From the NCBI GenBank assembly GCA_963738375.1, contig CAVTWL010000001.1:1-64000 (forward strand): a DNA stretch of 64,000 nt, in the 5' to 3' direction. The translations under genes were made by a program, and so were the position numbers. Source of the DNA: Bog-159 sp963738375 (GTDB taxonomy: Bacteria > Acidobacteriota > Terriglobia > Bryobacterales > Bryobacteraceae). This document shows positions 36,641 through 46,799 of this stretch, piece by piece (the first letter of the stretch is position 1; each line of letters opens with the position of its first letter). The notes beneath the pieces were generated by a model. That model worked only from the letters and a program-made list of their open reading frames with translations, ran no database searches and had not been told where the DNA came from.

Positions 36641-37581
36641 TGCGGGAGCGCCAGTTTTCCGCACCGTACGACGCCACGGTGAAAAGCGTCACGGTGGTTG
36701 TTTGCGTCCTGCTTTTGGCGCTCACATGGATGATTCACATCATCTACGTGGCGGCGCTCATGCCGCTGATTCTGGTGCTGGCTTATATTTACTCGCCGCG
36801 CGGGTATGCGATCGAAGGGCAGGCAATCGTAGTCAAACGGCTGATTGGAAATGTCCGTGTACCGCTCGCGGAAGTGCGGGAACTGCGTCCAGGCTCGCGC
36901 GACGATTTCACCGGCGCGGTGCGGATGTGGGGCAACGGCGGGCTATTCGGCTTCTACGGTTTGTACCGGACTTCCAAGCTGGGGCAATGCTCGTGGTACG
37001 TGACGGATCGCTCGAAAACCGTGATCGTAGTCGCGGGCGCCAAAACCCTGGTCATCAGTCCGGACGATGTGCAGGGATTTATCGCCGCCGCCGGGATGCC
37101 CGCGCCGGTGTCCAGCGGAGCGCGGGTATTCGAGGCACCGCGTGGCGTGCGTGCGTATACCGGTGCAATCGTCGGCTTGGCGATCGGCGGGCTGGTGCTG
37201 GCGCTGGTGGCGTTGATGATGACGTATGCGCCGGGGCCTCCGTCTTACACGCTTACCAGCGATGCGCTGACGATTCACGACCGGTTTTATGCGGTCACGC
37301 TGCCGGCGAGCGCGGTGGATACGGACGGCATGCGTCTGGTGGACTTGTCGCCGGGATCGGAATGGCGGCCGGCGGCGCGCACCAACGGATTTGCTAACTC
37401 GCATTATCAATCCGGCTGGTTCCGGGTGGCCAATGGGAAGACGGTGCGCATGTATTCGGCGGGCGCGATGCGTCTGGTGCTGATCCCACCAAAAGGCGAG
37501 GGCACCTACGTGCTGCTGCAGGCGACCGATCCCGATCGATTCATGGAGGAAGTTCGGCGCGCGTGGCGGCGGGCGCAATAG
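36640..37581 (+). CDS. Membrane protein with bacterial PH-like domains
   Basis: 313 aa. A membrane segment pair at about residues 17-50 (VVVCVLLLALTWMIHIIYVA...) precedes a PH-like stretch (YAIEGQAIVVKRLIGNVRVPLAEVREL). A third hydrophobic segment (about 170-195) is followed by a second PH-like domain (YTLTSDALTIHDRFYAVTLPASAV...VRMYSAGAMRLVLIPP) of the bPH_5 type. ATG 36640 is used; a GTG one codon upstream is also open. Function unknown. It is convergent with an NADP-oxidoreductase gene 8 bp away. Confidence 0.75.
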   Translation: MRERQFSAPYDATVKSVTVVVCVLLLALTWMIHIIYVAALMPLILVLAYIYSPRGYAIEGQAIVVKRLIGNVRVPLAEVRELRPGSRDDFTGAVRMWGNGGLFGFYGLYRTSKLGQCSWYVTDRSKTVIVVAGAKTLVISPDDVQGFIAAAGMPAPVSSGARVFEAPRGVRAYTGAIVGLAIGGLVLALVALMMTYAPGPPSYTLTSDALTIHDRFYAVTLPASAVDTDGMRLVDLSPGSEWRPAARTNGFANSHYQSGWFRVANGKTVRMYSAGAMRLVLIPPKGEGTYVLLQATDPDRFMEEVRRAWRRAQ

Positions 37582-37589
37582 CGCGCGAA

Positions 37590-38222
37590 TTAACGCCGCA
37601 GCAACTTGAAGGCGATGTCGCGGCCCAAGCCCTGGGCATAGGCGAGCGAAATCCAGAGATAGGCGAAGGGTTCGAGGACGCGGGCCTGGCGCAGGGGTCC
37701 GGCGTCGATGGGGTCGAAGCCCAATTCGGCGATGAGCGGCTGAACGGTCGTTTTGGCGGCGGCGTCGTCGCCGCAGTAGAACATGATCGGGCGGTCGGCG
37801 CCGAAGTTCGCATCCGCCATGATGTTGAAGCCGACGGTATTGAACGTCTTCACGACAGTGGCGTGGCGCGCCCATCCGGCGATTTGTTCGGCGGCCGAGG
37901 TGGTGGTGCCGAGTTCGAGACCGGAGAGATCCGGAAGCACGGGATTCACGGCATCGATGAGTGTTTTGCCGCTGAGATCGCCCAGTTTTTCCAGGATTGA
38001 CTGGGCGGCCGCCCAAGGCGTCGTAAGCAGCAGAACGGAAGCCTTCTCGACCACATCGCGGGACAGGGCGGCGATAGCCGTTGGGCCTGCTTTGGCCACC
38101 AGCGCCCGCATTTCGGGGGAATCCGGATTGCGCGATCCGAACCAAACTTCGTGGCCGTTTTGTGCCCAGCGCGTGCCCAGGGTTCCGCCTACATTGCCCG
38201 ATCCAAGAATGCCGATTCGCAT
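37590..38222 (-). CDS. NADPH-dependent F420 reductase-like oxidoreductase
   Basis: 210 aa Rossmann-fold protein: MRIGILGSGNVGGTLGTRWA (GxGxxG dinucleotide site), FGSRNPDSPEM, LLTTPWAAAQS, AVNPVLPDLSG, VVKTFNTVGFNIM. This is the NAD(P)-binding COG2085 group that includes F420H2:NADP oxidoreductase and STEAP-like reductases. F420 use is not shown by any neighbour. The divergent ADOP gene starts 153 bp away. Confidence 0.85.
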   Translation of the reverse strand: MRIGILGSGNVGGTLGTRWAQNGHEVWFGSRNPDSPEMRALVAKAGPTAIAALSRDVVEKASVLLLTTPWAAAQSILEKLGDLSGKTLIDAVNPVLPDLSGLELGTTTSAAEQIAGWARHATVVKTFNTVGFNIMADANFGADRPIMFYCGDDAAAKTTVQPLIAELGFDPIDAGPLRQARVLEPFAYLWISLAYAQGLGRDIAFKLLRR

Positions 38223-38375
38223 GCTATTTCTCCTGTCATTTCAGGGTACGCCAGAGGAAAGAGTGGGGGTAACCTTTTTCGCGAGACGCAGTAATATTTG
38301 CTACCTATGGGGCCGGTTCTGCGTATTGGCTTTTAGGGCCCGCGCGGTGCGCCCCGTGGGCCGGGAGAATTGCCG

Positions 38376-40790
38376 ATGAGATATACCTTGCGAACGCTTT
38401 GGAACGACCGCGGTTTCGCCGCCATGGCTGTGGCTAGCCTGGCTCTCGGGATCGGGGCGAATACCGCGATCTTCTCGCTGGTGAGCGGCGTGTTGCTACG
38501 GCCGCTCGATTATGCCGAGCCGCGGCGGCTGGTGTCGCTTTCCGTTTCGACGCCGCAGTTCCGCGGCAGCGAGCCGCTGCCCATCAACATCGCGCAACTG
38601 GTGGCATGGCGCAAGCACGCGCATTCTTTCGAGAGCATCGGCGGGTATCGCAATCAGACCATGAGCCTGATCGGCGACGGCCGGCCTGAGTTGATTTCCG
38701 GCGCGCAGGTTTCGGCGAATCTGTTCGCCGTGCTGGGCGTGCATGCGCGGCTAGGCCGCACGTTTCTCGAGCAGGAAGATCAGCGCGGGCAGCATCAAGT
38801 GGTGGTGATCGCCGATTCCCTCTGGCGGCGGCGCTTCGGCGGCGAAATGAATGTGGTCGGACGCCAGATCAGCCTGGGCGGTACGCCGTACGCTGTGGTC
38901 GGCGTGCTGCCGCCGGATTTTGAATTTCCCAAGGAACCGGCCGACTTGGGCCATCGCTTGACCGGACGCATGGAAATGTTCCGCCCGCTAGCCTACGATC
39001 CGGACGATATCGTGCCGCACATGGGCGACCTGAACTATGCGGCTATCGCGCGGCTCAGGCAAGGCGTGACCATCGAGCGCGCCCGCGCCGAATTGTCCGC
39101 TGTAGAAACCGCCATGGATGCGCAACTGGGCCGCGAAAACTGGCATCTCGCGACCATCGTCATGCCGCTGCAACATAAGCTCACCGGCGATGTCCGGCAG
39201 AGCTTGATTGTGCTGATGGCGGCGGTAGGTGCGGTGCTGCTGGTGCTGTCGGTAAATCTGGCGAACCTGTCGCTTTCCCGGGCAGCGGCACGGGCACGCG
39301 AGGCGGCCATTCGCACGGCGCTGGGCGCCAGCCGGTGGCAATTGGCGCGGCAATCGCTGGCGGAGACGGGCGTTCTTGCCTTGCTTGGCGGCGGGCTGGG
39401 GGTGGCGTTCGCTTATGTTGGATTGCAGCAGTTGCTGGATGCCGCGCCCATCGACCTGCCGCGACTGCGGGACGTTTCAGTGGATGGCCGGGTGCTGCTG
39501 TTTGCGATCGCAGTTTCCGCGTTTACCGCGCTGCTATTCGGCATTCTGCCGGCGCTGCGCAGCGCTTCCAGCGGCGCGACTTACGAAACGCTAAAATCCA
39601 CCAGTTATTCGAATGCCGGCGGACCCACCGGATTGCGCGTACGAAACCTGCTGGTAGCTCTGGAAGTCGGGTTATCGGCCGCACTACTGGTAACGGCAGG
39701 GTTGTTTTTGTCGAGCTTTCTGCGGCTGACGAATATCCCGAGAGGCTTCGATATCGAGCGTGTGTTGGCGGTGAATGTGGCCTTGCCGGGCGCAAAATAT
39801 AAAGACCAGGCGGATGTGACGCGCTTCTACGAGGGCGTGCTGGAGAAGGCGCGGGCGCTGCCTGGCGTGGAATCGGCGGCGGTTTCTTCATACCTGCCGC
39901 TGCAGGGGGAAAGCTGGATCGACGTGATCCGCACCGAGAACGACGCGCGCCCCCAAGCGGAACACCCCAATGCCAACCTGCGTTTCATCAGCCCGGAATA
40001 TTTCCGGACGCTGCGCATGCCGCTACTCGCGGGCCGCGATTTCCGGGATTCCGACCGCAAACAGATGACTGCGATCATTTCTCGAAGTCTGGCGCGCAAG
40101 CTCTGGCCGAATGGGGATGCGGTGGGCCGCAAGTTGGTCGACGGCGACCGCGTCCAGTTGGTCGTGGGCGTGGTCGGCGACGCGCGCACCACCAGCCTTG
40201 ACCAAAGCCCGGTCGACATGCTGTACAACCCGTTGTGGCAGCGCCCGCAGAATTCGTCTTCGATTCTGGTGCGCACGGCCATGGATCCAAAAGCCATTGC
40301 GGCGGCGCTGCGCGCGGCGGTTTGGAGCGCCGATGGCGACGTGCCGGTTCCGGAGGAGCAGACGCTGCAACAAATCATGTCGGAATCGGTGGCGCGGCGT
40401 CGATTCCAGATGACCCTGGTGCTGCTGTTTGCGATCGCGGCGCTGGGGCTGGCGGCGGTGGGCACGTACGGGGTGGTTTCGTATGCGGTGGCGCGGCGGC
40501 GTGCGGAAATCGGGATTCGCATGGCGCTGGGGGCGGGAAAGGGACAGGTGCTGCGGCTGGTGTTACGGCAAGGTATGGCGCCGGTGTTCGCAGGGTTGGC
40601 GGCGGGCGCGCTGGCAGCGGTCGCGATCGGCAGCTACGTGTCGAGCTTGTTATTCCAGGTGAGCCCGCGCGATCCGGTGGCGTTCGGTATTTCGGCGGCG
40701 GTGCTGGCGGCGGTGTCAGCGCTGGCGTGCTGGATCCCGGCACGCCGCGCGGCAGCAGTGAACCCGCTGGATGCGATCCGCTACGAATAG
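38376..40790 (+). CDS. ADOP-type ABC transporter permease (FtsX/MacB)
   Basis: 804 aa. Opens with the ADOP signature (TLRTLWNDRGFAAMAVASLA, LGIGANTAIFSLVSGVLLRP) and a MacB-like periplasmic core, then FtsX transmembrane block one (LLVLSVNLANLSLSRAAARARE, AIRTALGASRWQLARQ). A second periplasmic core and FtsX block two follow (AVGTYGVVSYAVARRRAEIG, IRMALGAGKGQVLRLVLRQG, ARRAAAVNPLDAIRYE). Acidobacterial Duplicated Orphan Permeases carry two permease units and lack a linked ATPase gene; none is seen here. Start at ATG 38376 rather than the TTG two codons upstream. The substrate is unknown, probably peptides, lipids or drugs as for MacB relatives. Confidence 0.94.
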   Translation: MRYTLRTLWNDRGFAAMAVASLALGIGANTAIFSLVSGVLLRPLDYAEPRRLVSLSVSTPQFRGSEPLPINIAQLVAWRKHAHSFESIGGYRNQTMSLIGDGRPELISGAQVSANLFAVLGVHARLGRTFLEQEDQRGQHQVVVIADSLWRRRFGGEMNVVGRQISLGGTPYAVVGVLPPDFEFPKEPADLGHRLTGRMEMFRPLAYDPDDIVPHMGDLNYAAIARLRQGVTIERARAELSAVETAMDAQLGRENWHLATIVMPLQHKLTGDVRQSLIVLMAAVGAVLLVLSVNLANLSLSRAAARAREAAIRTALGASRWQLARQSLAETGVLALLGGGLGVAFAYVGLQQLLDAAPIDLPRLRDVSVDGRVLLFAIAVSAFTALLFGILPALRSASSGATYETLKSTSYSNAGGPTGLRVRNLLVALEVGLSAALLVTAGLFLSSFLRLTNIPRGFDIERVLAVNVALPGAKYKDQADVTRFYEGVLEKARALPGVESAAVSSYLPLQGESWIDVIRTENDARPQAEHPNANLRFISPEYFRTLRMPLLAGRDFRDSDRKQMTAIISRSLARKLWPNGDAVGRKLVDGDRVQLVVGVVGDARTTSLDQSPVDMLYNPLWQRPQNSSSILVRTAMDPKAIAAALRAAVWSADGDVPVPEEQTLQQIMSESVARRRFQMTLVLLFAIAALGLAAVGTYGVVSYAVARRRAEIGIRMALGAGKGQVLRLVLRQGMAPVFAGLAAGALAAVAIGSYVSSLLFQVSPRDPVAFGISAAVLAAVSALACWIPARRAAAVNPLDAIRYE

Positions 40791-40833
40791 CGCCGCGCAC
40801 ACCCATCGGCGAAAGCGGCGCCTCTTGCCGGCT

Positions 40834-41080
40834 TTAACATCCGCTGTGCTCGGCGAGCAGGGAAAGGCCACCCGGGGGGGATTTCACCAGGGAACAGCCG
40901 TTATCGCACACTGTCTCGACTAGGCCGCGGTCGTTGGCGTCTTCCCAAACCGGCAAGCGCGGACAGGATGTGCCAAGCCTCCATGACCTCTTCGTAGGTT
41001 CGCTCGCGGGTAACAGGGCCGCCAACGTTCGCCGAAATATCGGCACGCGCCGTCTCGTCGGCACCGGCACTTTTCGGCAC
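40834..41080 (-). pseudogene. Possible small hypothetical gene, one frameshift
   Basis: In a 354-bp gap, the minus strand reads from a GTG at 41080 through PKSAGADETARADISANVGG and TYEEVMEAWHILSALA. After a +1 shift near 40950-40965 it continues LPVWEDANDRGLVETVCDNG and KSPPGGLSLLAEHSGC to a TAA at 40834. The joined product would be about 82 aa. No family is recognised. Support is only coding-like composition and fit of the two halves, so this could be chance. The remaining gap to 41145 contains nothing else visible. Confidence 0.3.
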
Positions 41081-41144
41081 TGCCGTTTATCATACTGAAA
41101 CCACACCCGTTTGAACTGGCCTTCGCCATGCACTTTGGGCTGGT

Positions 41145-42756
41145 ATGCTGCGCATCACGATTCAGGAATCGGCTCAAGGGAAGACGTTGAAGCTGGAGGG
41201 CAAGCTCACTGGTCCATGGGTGGGCGAACTCGAGCAAACCTGGAGTGGCATGACGGCATCGGGCACTGGCGTGCCAGCCTTGGCGGTGGAGCTGGCGGAT
41301 GTTACCTACATCGATGCGGCGGGCAAGTGTCTGCTGAAGCGCATGCATCAGGCAGGAGCGAAGCTGAAAGCGTGCAGCCCCCTGAACCGGTCGATTGTCG
41401 ACGAGATTGTCCGCGCCGGGAAATGCACGGTGGTGCTGCTTGCGATGGTGCTGGCGATGGCGGTGGGCGCGAACGCTCAGGATAAGGCGCCGGACACGGG
41501 CGCTCTGCGGCTGACACTGAAAGACGCCGTGAACATGGCGCTGAACCAGAATCCGCAGGTGCAGATCGCCAACCTGAACGTCGCCCAAAGCCAGGAAGAC
41601 CAGAAAATTGCGCGCGCGGGACTGTTGCCCAACGCCAGCTTGCAATCGTACGAACGCACGCAGCGATTAGCCGTCGCCCCTTTGTTCGGTTTGCAGCATG
41701 TGCCGGGCCTGCCGTTCCCCGGGCATCTGGGTCCCTATCAGGTTTTTCAAGCCGGTCCGCAGTTTTCGGTTCCCATCTTCGATTTGACGCTTTGGCGCAA
41801 GTGGCAAGCATCCAAGGAAGGAGTGGGGACGTCGCGCGCGCAAAATCAAGGAGTCCGCGAGCAGATCGCCATGCTGGTCGTGTCGCAATATCTGGCCAGC
41901 CTGCGGGCGTCGGCGGACGTGAAGGCCGCGCAGTCGCGCGTTGAACTGGCGCAAGCGCTCTACGGCCAGGCCGCCGACTTGCAGAAGAACGGCGCGGGGA
42001 CGGGCATCGATACGCTGCGCTCCAACGTGGAGCTGCAAAACGAACGGCAGCGGCTGATTGAATCGCAGACGCAAATGGCGACTTCGCTTTACGGCCTCTC
42101 CCAACTATTGAATGTCGCCCCCCAGCGCGAGATCGAGTTGGCCGATAGCGTCAGCTTCTTCGATACGCCGGTGATTGAAGTGGATCGCAGCCTGGAGGCG
42201 GCGTACAGCAATCGTCCGGAGATGAAGGCGCTGGCGCACCAACAGCGACAAGTGGAACTGGCCAGCAGGCAGGCTGGCGACAGCCGCTACCCCACGCTGG
42301 GCTTCGACGGCTACTGGGCGGAGCAGGGCTTGGCGCCGGCCAGCGCGATCCCGGTCTACGTTTATAACTTCAGCGTCAACCTGCCCTTGTTTACCGGCGG
42401 GCGGATCGGCGCAGAACGCGCGAGGGCTGAACTGGAGCTACGCAAAGTGAGCCAGCAGGAGCAGGAACAGCGCAACCAGATCGCGCTGCAGGTGCGCACG
42501 TCGGCGGCGCAACTGGCAGCGGCCCGCAGCCGAAGTGGACGTCGCCAATCAAGCCGTGGGACTGGCGAAAGAGGAAGTGGTGGAGGCGCGCGATCGATTT
42601 CAAGCCGGTGTAGCGAACAATATCGAAGTGGTGACGGCGCAGGACGCTCTGGCACGCGCGAGCGACAACCAGATTGTGGCGCTGTACCGGTATAACCAGG
42701 CGCGCGCGGACCTGGCCCACGCGACCGGGCAGATGGAAGCGGTCTACGCAAATTAG
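41145..42756 (+). CDS. STAS domain fused to TolC-family outer membrane efflux protein, one frameshift
   Basis: Residues 1-90 form a STAS domain (KTLKLEGKLTGPWVGELEQT, AVELADVTYIDAAGKCLL). Residues 94-112 are a signal-peptide-like segment (CTVVLLAMVLAMAVGANAQ), and from about 120 the chain is a TolC/OMF protein with two repeat halves (TLKDAVNMALNQNPQVQIAN, FQAGPQFSVPIFDL, NFSVNLPLFTGGRIGAER, QAVGLAKEEVVEARDRFQAG). A +1 shift near 42525 separates the last 75 residues. STAS domains are cytosolic and TolC is an outer-membrane trimer, so an in-frame join is odd. Two separate genes merged by an indel or lost stop is the likelier reading. The HlyD gene follows 15 bases later. Confidence 0.8.
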
Positions 42757-42771
42757 CAACGAGAGAGACAA

Positions 42772-44039
42772 ATGGAGACTCAGATGATCGAAGAGGGGAA
42801 GCCCGTGAGTGAAGAACTGGTGGCGCGGCGGCCCGTCAACAAAGCGCGGGCGCTGCTGGTGATCTTGGGCGGGGGTTTGATCGTGGCGGTGGTCGCGTTC
42901 GCCGCTTGGCTGCACTACCGCGACCGCGAGTCGAGCGACGACGCGCAGGTCGACGGGCACATCGTTCCGATTTCGCCGAAAGTGTATGGCAGCGTCCTAC
43001 AGGTGTTGGTGAACGACAACCAGCAGGTGAAGGCAGGCGATGTGCTGGTACGCATCGACCCGCGCGATCTGCAGGCGAAGGTCGATCAGGCCAAAGCGGC
43101 GCTGGCGCTGGCGGAGAGCCAGGCGCATGCCGCGCAGGTGACGGTCCCATTGACGCGCGACACCACCCACAGCGGCACCAGCGGCTACTCGGCGGCCTTG
43201 ACCGGTTCGGAAGCGCAAGCCGCGCAAGCGGCCAGCGCGGCGGATCAGGCGGCCACCGACGAAGCCGATCGCGCGCTCGAATCTGGCTGCGGCCCAGGCC
43301 AATAACGAAAAGGCACAGGCGGATCTGGCCCGCATGCGTCCGTTGGTGGCCAAGGCCGAAATCTCGCAGCAGCAGTTCGATGCTTATACCGCCGCCGCCA
43401 AGGTGGCGGAGGCGCAATTGAAAGCGGCCCAGGACCGTGTGCGGATGTCGGGGCAGGGGATCGCCACGGCGCGCGCGGCGGCCGATGCTGCTCGTGCGCG
43501 AGTGCAACAGATGCAGGCGGAAGTTGCGCAATCCACCGCGGGTGAACGGCAGGTGCTGGTGACTGCGGCGCAAGCGCAGTCGGCGGCCGCCGGGTGCAGG
43601 GCGCGCGCGCCGATCTGGCGGCGGCCGAATTGAATCTGAGTTATACGACGATCGTCGCCGCGGTGGATGGAGTGGTGACCAAGAAGTCCGTGGAGCCGGG
43701 CGAGATCGTACAGCCGGGGCAAGATCTGATGGCGGTCATTCCGTCTGAAGGATGTCTGGGTCACAGCCAACTTCAAAGAGACCCAGCTCGCCAACGTACA
43801 TCCGGGCCAGAAGGCCGAGATCCACGTGGATATGTACGGGCCGCACTATCGAGGGCAAAGTGGATTCGATAGCGGGAGGCACGGGTGCGCGCATGAGCCT
43901 GCTCCCGCCGGAAAATGCCACCGGTAATTATGTAAAGGTGGTGGAGCGCATTCCGGTGAAGATCGTTTTCGACTCGCTGCCGGACGGCGTGATTCTGCGG
44001 CCCGGAATGAACGTTGACGCGACCATCCTCACCAAGTAA
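42772..44039 (+). pseudogene. HlyD/EmrA-family membrane fusion protein (about four frameshifts)
   Basis: Periplasmic adaptor of the efflux set. The first frame gives the membrane anchor (ALLVILGGGLIVAVVAFAAW) and the lipoyl half-motif (DAQVDGHIVPISPKVYGSVL, RIDPRDLQAKVDQAKAAL). Further pieces are in other frames: the coiled coil (ARMRPLVAKAEISQQQFDAY), the second lipoyl half (TTIVAAVDGVVTKKSVEPGE), DVWVTANFKETQLANVHPGQ, and the end NYVKVVERIPVKIVFDSLPD. Breaks lie near 43275, 43595, 43745 and 43845. The pieces in order make a complete EmrA-like protein, so assembly indels are suspected. Confidence 0.75.
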
Positions 44040-44054
44040 ATCGGTTTTCGCGAA

Positions 44055-45630
44055 ATGGCAACCAACAACAATACGGGCGCTATTACCATCAATCCGTGGA
44101 TCATCGCCATGACCGTGATGCTGGCGACCTTCATGGAAGTGCTGGATACCAGCGTGGCCAACGTAGCGCTCGCCTCACATCGCGGGCAGCCTGTCATCGT
44201 CGGTGGACGAAGCCACCTGGGTGCTGACGTCGTACCTGGTGTCGAACGCCATCGTGCTTCCGCTGAGCGGCTGGTTCTCGTCCATCTTCGGCCGCAAACG
44301 TTTTTATATGACTTGCGTGGCGCTGTTCACGGTCAGCTCCATGTTGTGCGGCCTGGCGCCCAGTTTGACGATCTTGATTCTCTGCCGCATCCTGCAAGGC
44401 GTGGGCGGTGGCGCGCTGCAGCCCATTTCGCAGGCCATCCTGGTGGAGAGTTTCCCCCGTGAAAAACAGGGCATGGCCATGGCGGTTTACGGCATGGGCG
44501 TGGTGGTGGCGCCGGTGATCGGCCCGACGCTGGGCGGCTGGATTACGGACAACTATAGCTGGCGCTGGATCTTCCTCATCAATATTCCGATCGGCGCGTT
44601 GTCACTGACGCTGACGTACTTATTGATTCACGATCCGCCGTATTTTCTGCGCCGCGCGTGGCGCGGACTCAAAGTGGATTATTTCGGCTTGGGGTTGTTG
44701 ACCCTGGGATTGGGCGCACTTGAGATCCTGCTGGATGACGGCAACAAGAACGATTGGTTCGCTTCCCATTTCATCGCAGGCGCGGCTGTCGTTGCGGTCA
44801 TCGGGCTGGTGGGCGTGGTGTTGTGGGAGTTGCGTCAAAAGGAGCCGGTGGTCGATTTCCGGATGCTGAAGAACCGCAACTTCATGCTGTCCACGGCCAC
44901 CATGTTCCTTCTGGGGTTCGTGCTCTACGCCAGCACCATGCTGCTACCGGTTTTCCTGCAAACGCTGATGGGCTACACGGCTACACGCAGCGGTTTGGTG
45001 CTTTCGCCGGGCGGCGTCGTGATTGCACTATCCATGCCGGTGGTGGGTTATCTGCTGGGAAAAATCGAAGCGCGATGGCTGGTGATTTTCGGACTGGTGA
45101 TATCGTCGTTCGGGCTCTTTCACATGGCGGGGTTCGACTTGCAGATCGATTATAAGACGGCCATGATGGCGCGCGTGCTGCAGAGCGCCGGCCTGGCGTT
45201 CCTATTCGTACCCATCAACACCATGGCGTTCGCCGGCATTCAGCGCGAGAAGATGGGGAATGCCACGGGACTCATCAACCTGGCGCGCAATGTCGGCGGC
45301 AGTTCAGGCATTGCCATCGTCACCACCATCCTGGCGCGCCGCACGCAATTCCATCAGCACCAACTGGTGTCACACATGACGCCGTACGACCCAGGCTATG
45401 CGCAGGCGGTGGCAGGAACTGCGCACATGCTGGCGACCAGGGGCGCCGGTGCCGCGCAAGCCATGACCCAAGCGCAGGGAATGATGTATGGGCTGGTGCA
45501 ACAACAGTCGGCTATGCTCGCCTTCGTGGATAGCTTTTGGGTGCTGGGCGTCATATTCCTCGCCGTGGTTCCCCTGATGTTCTTCGTGAAGAAGTCGGGG
45601 CCGCATAAAGGCCCCATCCATATCGATTGA
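44055..45630 (+). CDS. DHA2-family (EmrB/QacA) multidrug MFS permease, one frameshift
   Basis: About 524 aa with 14 predicted membrane segments when joined. N-terminus NPWIIAMTVMLATFMEVLDT with the family motif LDTSVANVALA; a +1 shift near 44178; then VDEATWVLTSYLVSNAIVLP, motif A-like WFSSIFGRKRFYM, motif C-like VAPVIGPTLGGWI, and a long second half ending SFWVLGVIFLAVVPLMFFVK. It forms an EmrAB-TolC-type tripartite pump with the two preceding genes. One indel in an otherwise clean 1.5 kb gene points to sequence error. Confidence 0.85.
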
Positions 45631-45649
45631 GCGCAGGCAATCGCCGCGG

Positions 45650-46531
45650 CTAGTGCGTCAGATCGTAAACGAAATAATCCATGGCGATGCGGTAAGCCAA
45701 TGACGCCCATTTCTCGTCGTATTTGGCGTCGTCAGACCATTCCCAGGCATCGCCCAAGTCCATGTTGTGGCAGATGGCAACCACGATGCGGCCCTTTTCG
45801 TCGCGAATGCAGCGCCAATGCGGCACCTTTCCCGTTGGCCCTTTTTCGTAAGTAATACCGCTCCGAAAGATCTGAGCCCCGGGCACCTGAAAACGGTCTT
45901 GCAGATCGTAGATCGTATGAAAAATCGGATCGTCGTCGGGGATGTCTTGAATTTCGCGGTCGGGAAATACGCGCTTCATGCTGTCGACGAAGGTTTGCCA
46001 TTCGTTCAGCGGCTCGCGGGTGACGTAATCGCGCCAGGGCTCCGAGCCGTGGAAATCGTCAACCATGAGGAAGCCGCCGCGCAGCAGATATTCCCGAAGC
46101 TGATTGGCCTGATTCCGCGGTAGCAGCCAGTGACCTACTTCGACTGCATACATGAGCGGCCAGTTGTAGACGTCGTTGGTTCCGTCGAGATCGACGATTT
46201 GCTCAACGGAACGCGTGTCTATGCGGGTGAGCCGGCGGACGCCTTGGAGGAGGTGGCGGTCCGATCGCGGGTAATCCATGGTCCACTGGCCGGGCCAATC
46301 CTGCCCATCTCGCATGCGAAACCGCGGGTTGTCAGGGTAGCCGAAGATGTCCGGATAGCGGAGTCGGGCACGGACCCAGTCGTGCGGCTCTTTCCAATCG
46401 GAGGGGAGCGCGAAATCTTCGTATTCGATGGCGGGATATTCTTTGAAGGGCCGTTGCGCTCGCAGCACGCCCAGAAGTACGATCACTCCGAGGCATCCGA
46501 CGGTCAAAGCCGTTCGCAAGCGCATGGGCAT
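45650..46531 (-). CDS. DUF4159-domain protein
   Basis: 293 aa, N-terminal signal/anchor (LRTALTVGCLGVIVLLGVLR), then the DUF4159 region: WVRARLRYPD, YPRSDRHLLQGVRRLTRI, LREYLLRGGFLMVDDFHG, FPDREIQDIPDDDPIFHTIY and VAICHNMDLGDAWEW. DUF4159 proteins resemble class I glutamine amidotransferase-like folds and often sit in membrane-complex operons with MoxR/DUF58 genes; none is next to it here. Convergent to the MFS gene with a 19-bp gap. Confidence 0.9.
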   Translation of the reverse strand: MPMRLRTALTVGCLGVIVLLGVLRAQRPFKEYPAIEYEDFALPSDWKEPHDWVRARLRYPDIFGYPDNPRFRMRDGQDWPGQWTMDYPRSDRHLLQGVRRLTRIDTRSVEQIVDLDGTNDVYNWPLMYAVEVGHWLLPRNQANQLREYLLRGGFLMVDDFHGSEPWRDYVTREPLNEWQTFVDSMKRVFPDREIQDIPDDDPIFHTIYDLQDRFQVPGAQIFRSGITYEKGPTGKVPHWRCIRDEKGRIVVAICHNMDLGDAWEWSDDAKYDEKWASLAYRIAMDYFVYDLTH

Positions 46532-46630
46532 CCACTCTTGACCGTCAGATTAGCACAGGCGGCAGAGCGGCTGGTTTTGAATCGATCGCAGGATGCCCAT
46601 CCATTCCCGCGCCTAACAACCTAAAGCCAG

Positions 46631-46660
46631 GGAGGTATCGCCGAGAAAGGCGATACCTCC
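46631..46660. terminator. Perfect 12-bp hairpin downstream/upstream region of cytochrome c
   Basis: GGAGGTATCGCC (46631-46642) and GGCGATACCTCC (46649-46660) pair perfectly around the loop GAGAAA. It lies in the 268-bp gap between the start of the DUF4159 gene (-) and the cytochrome c start (+), so it is in a leader or promoter region rather than a 3' end. No U-run follows. A terminator/attenuator in the cytochrome leader or an operator are both possible. Confidence 0.5.
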
Positions 46661-46662
46661 GA

Positions 46663-46682
46663 CGGGGCCAAAGAAAGCCCCG
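46663..46682. promoter_or_regulatory. Second hairpin in the cytochrome c leader
   Basis: CGGGGC (46663-46668) pairs with GCCCCG (46677-46682) around the A-rich loop CAAAGAAA, only 2 bases after the preceding hairpin. Two stacked hairpins about 120 bases before a start codon could form a structured leader. I could not match them to a known riboswitch consensus. Confidence 0.35.
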
Positions 46683-46799
46683 ATGCGCACTGCGGATGAA
46701 ACGCGTGACGTCCCGCGGCTATATCCGTCATTTCGAGCCCCACGATTCGGCCAAAAATTGTAGACTGGTTATTTCGCCATCTGGAGAACATTAACGCGT

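Noticed and set aside
40235..40837. Gly/Ala-rich plus-strand frame overlapping the ADOP 3' end
   Set aside because: Out-of-frame reading of the ADOP C-terminus; the true frame has the conserved MacB/FtsX motifs.
46631..46682. Cyclic-di-GMP-I riboswitch upstream of cytochrome c
   Set aside because: GGCC-AAAG-AAAGCC looked suggestive, but the conserved ACGCAAAGCC core and tetraloop receptor arrangement are missing.
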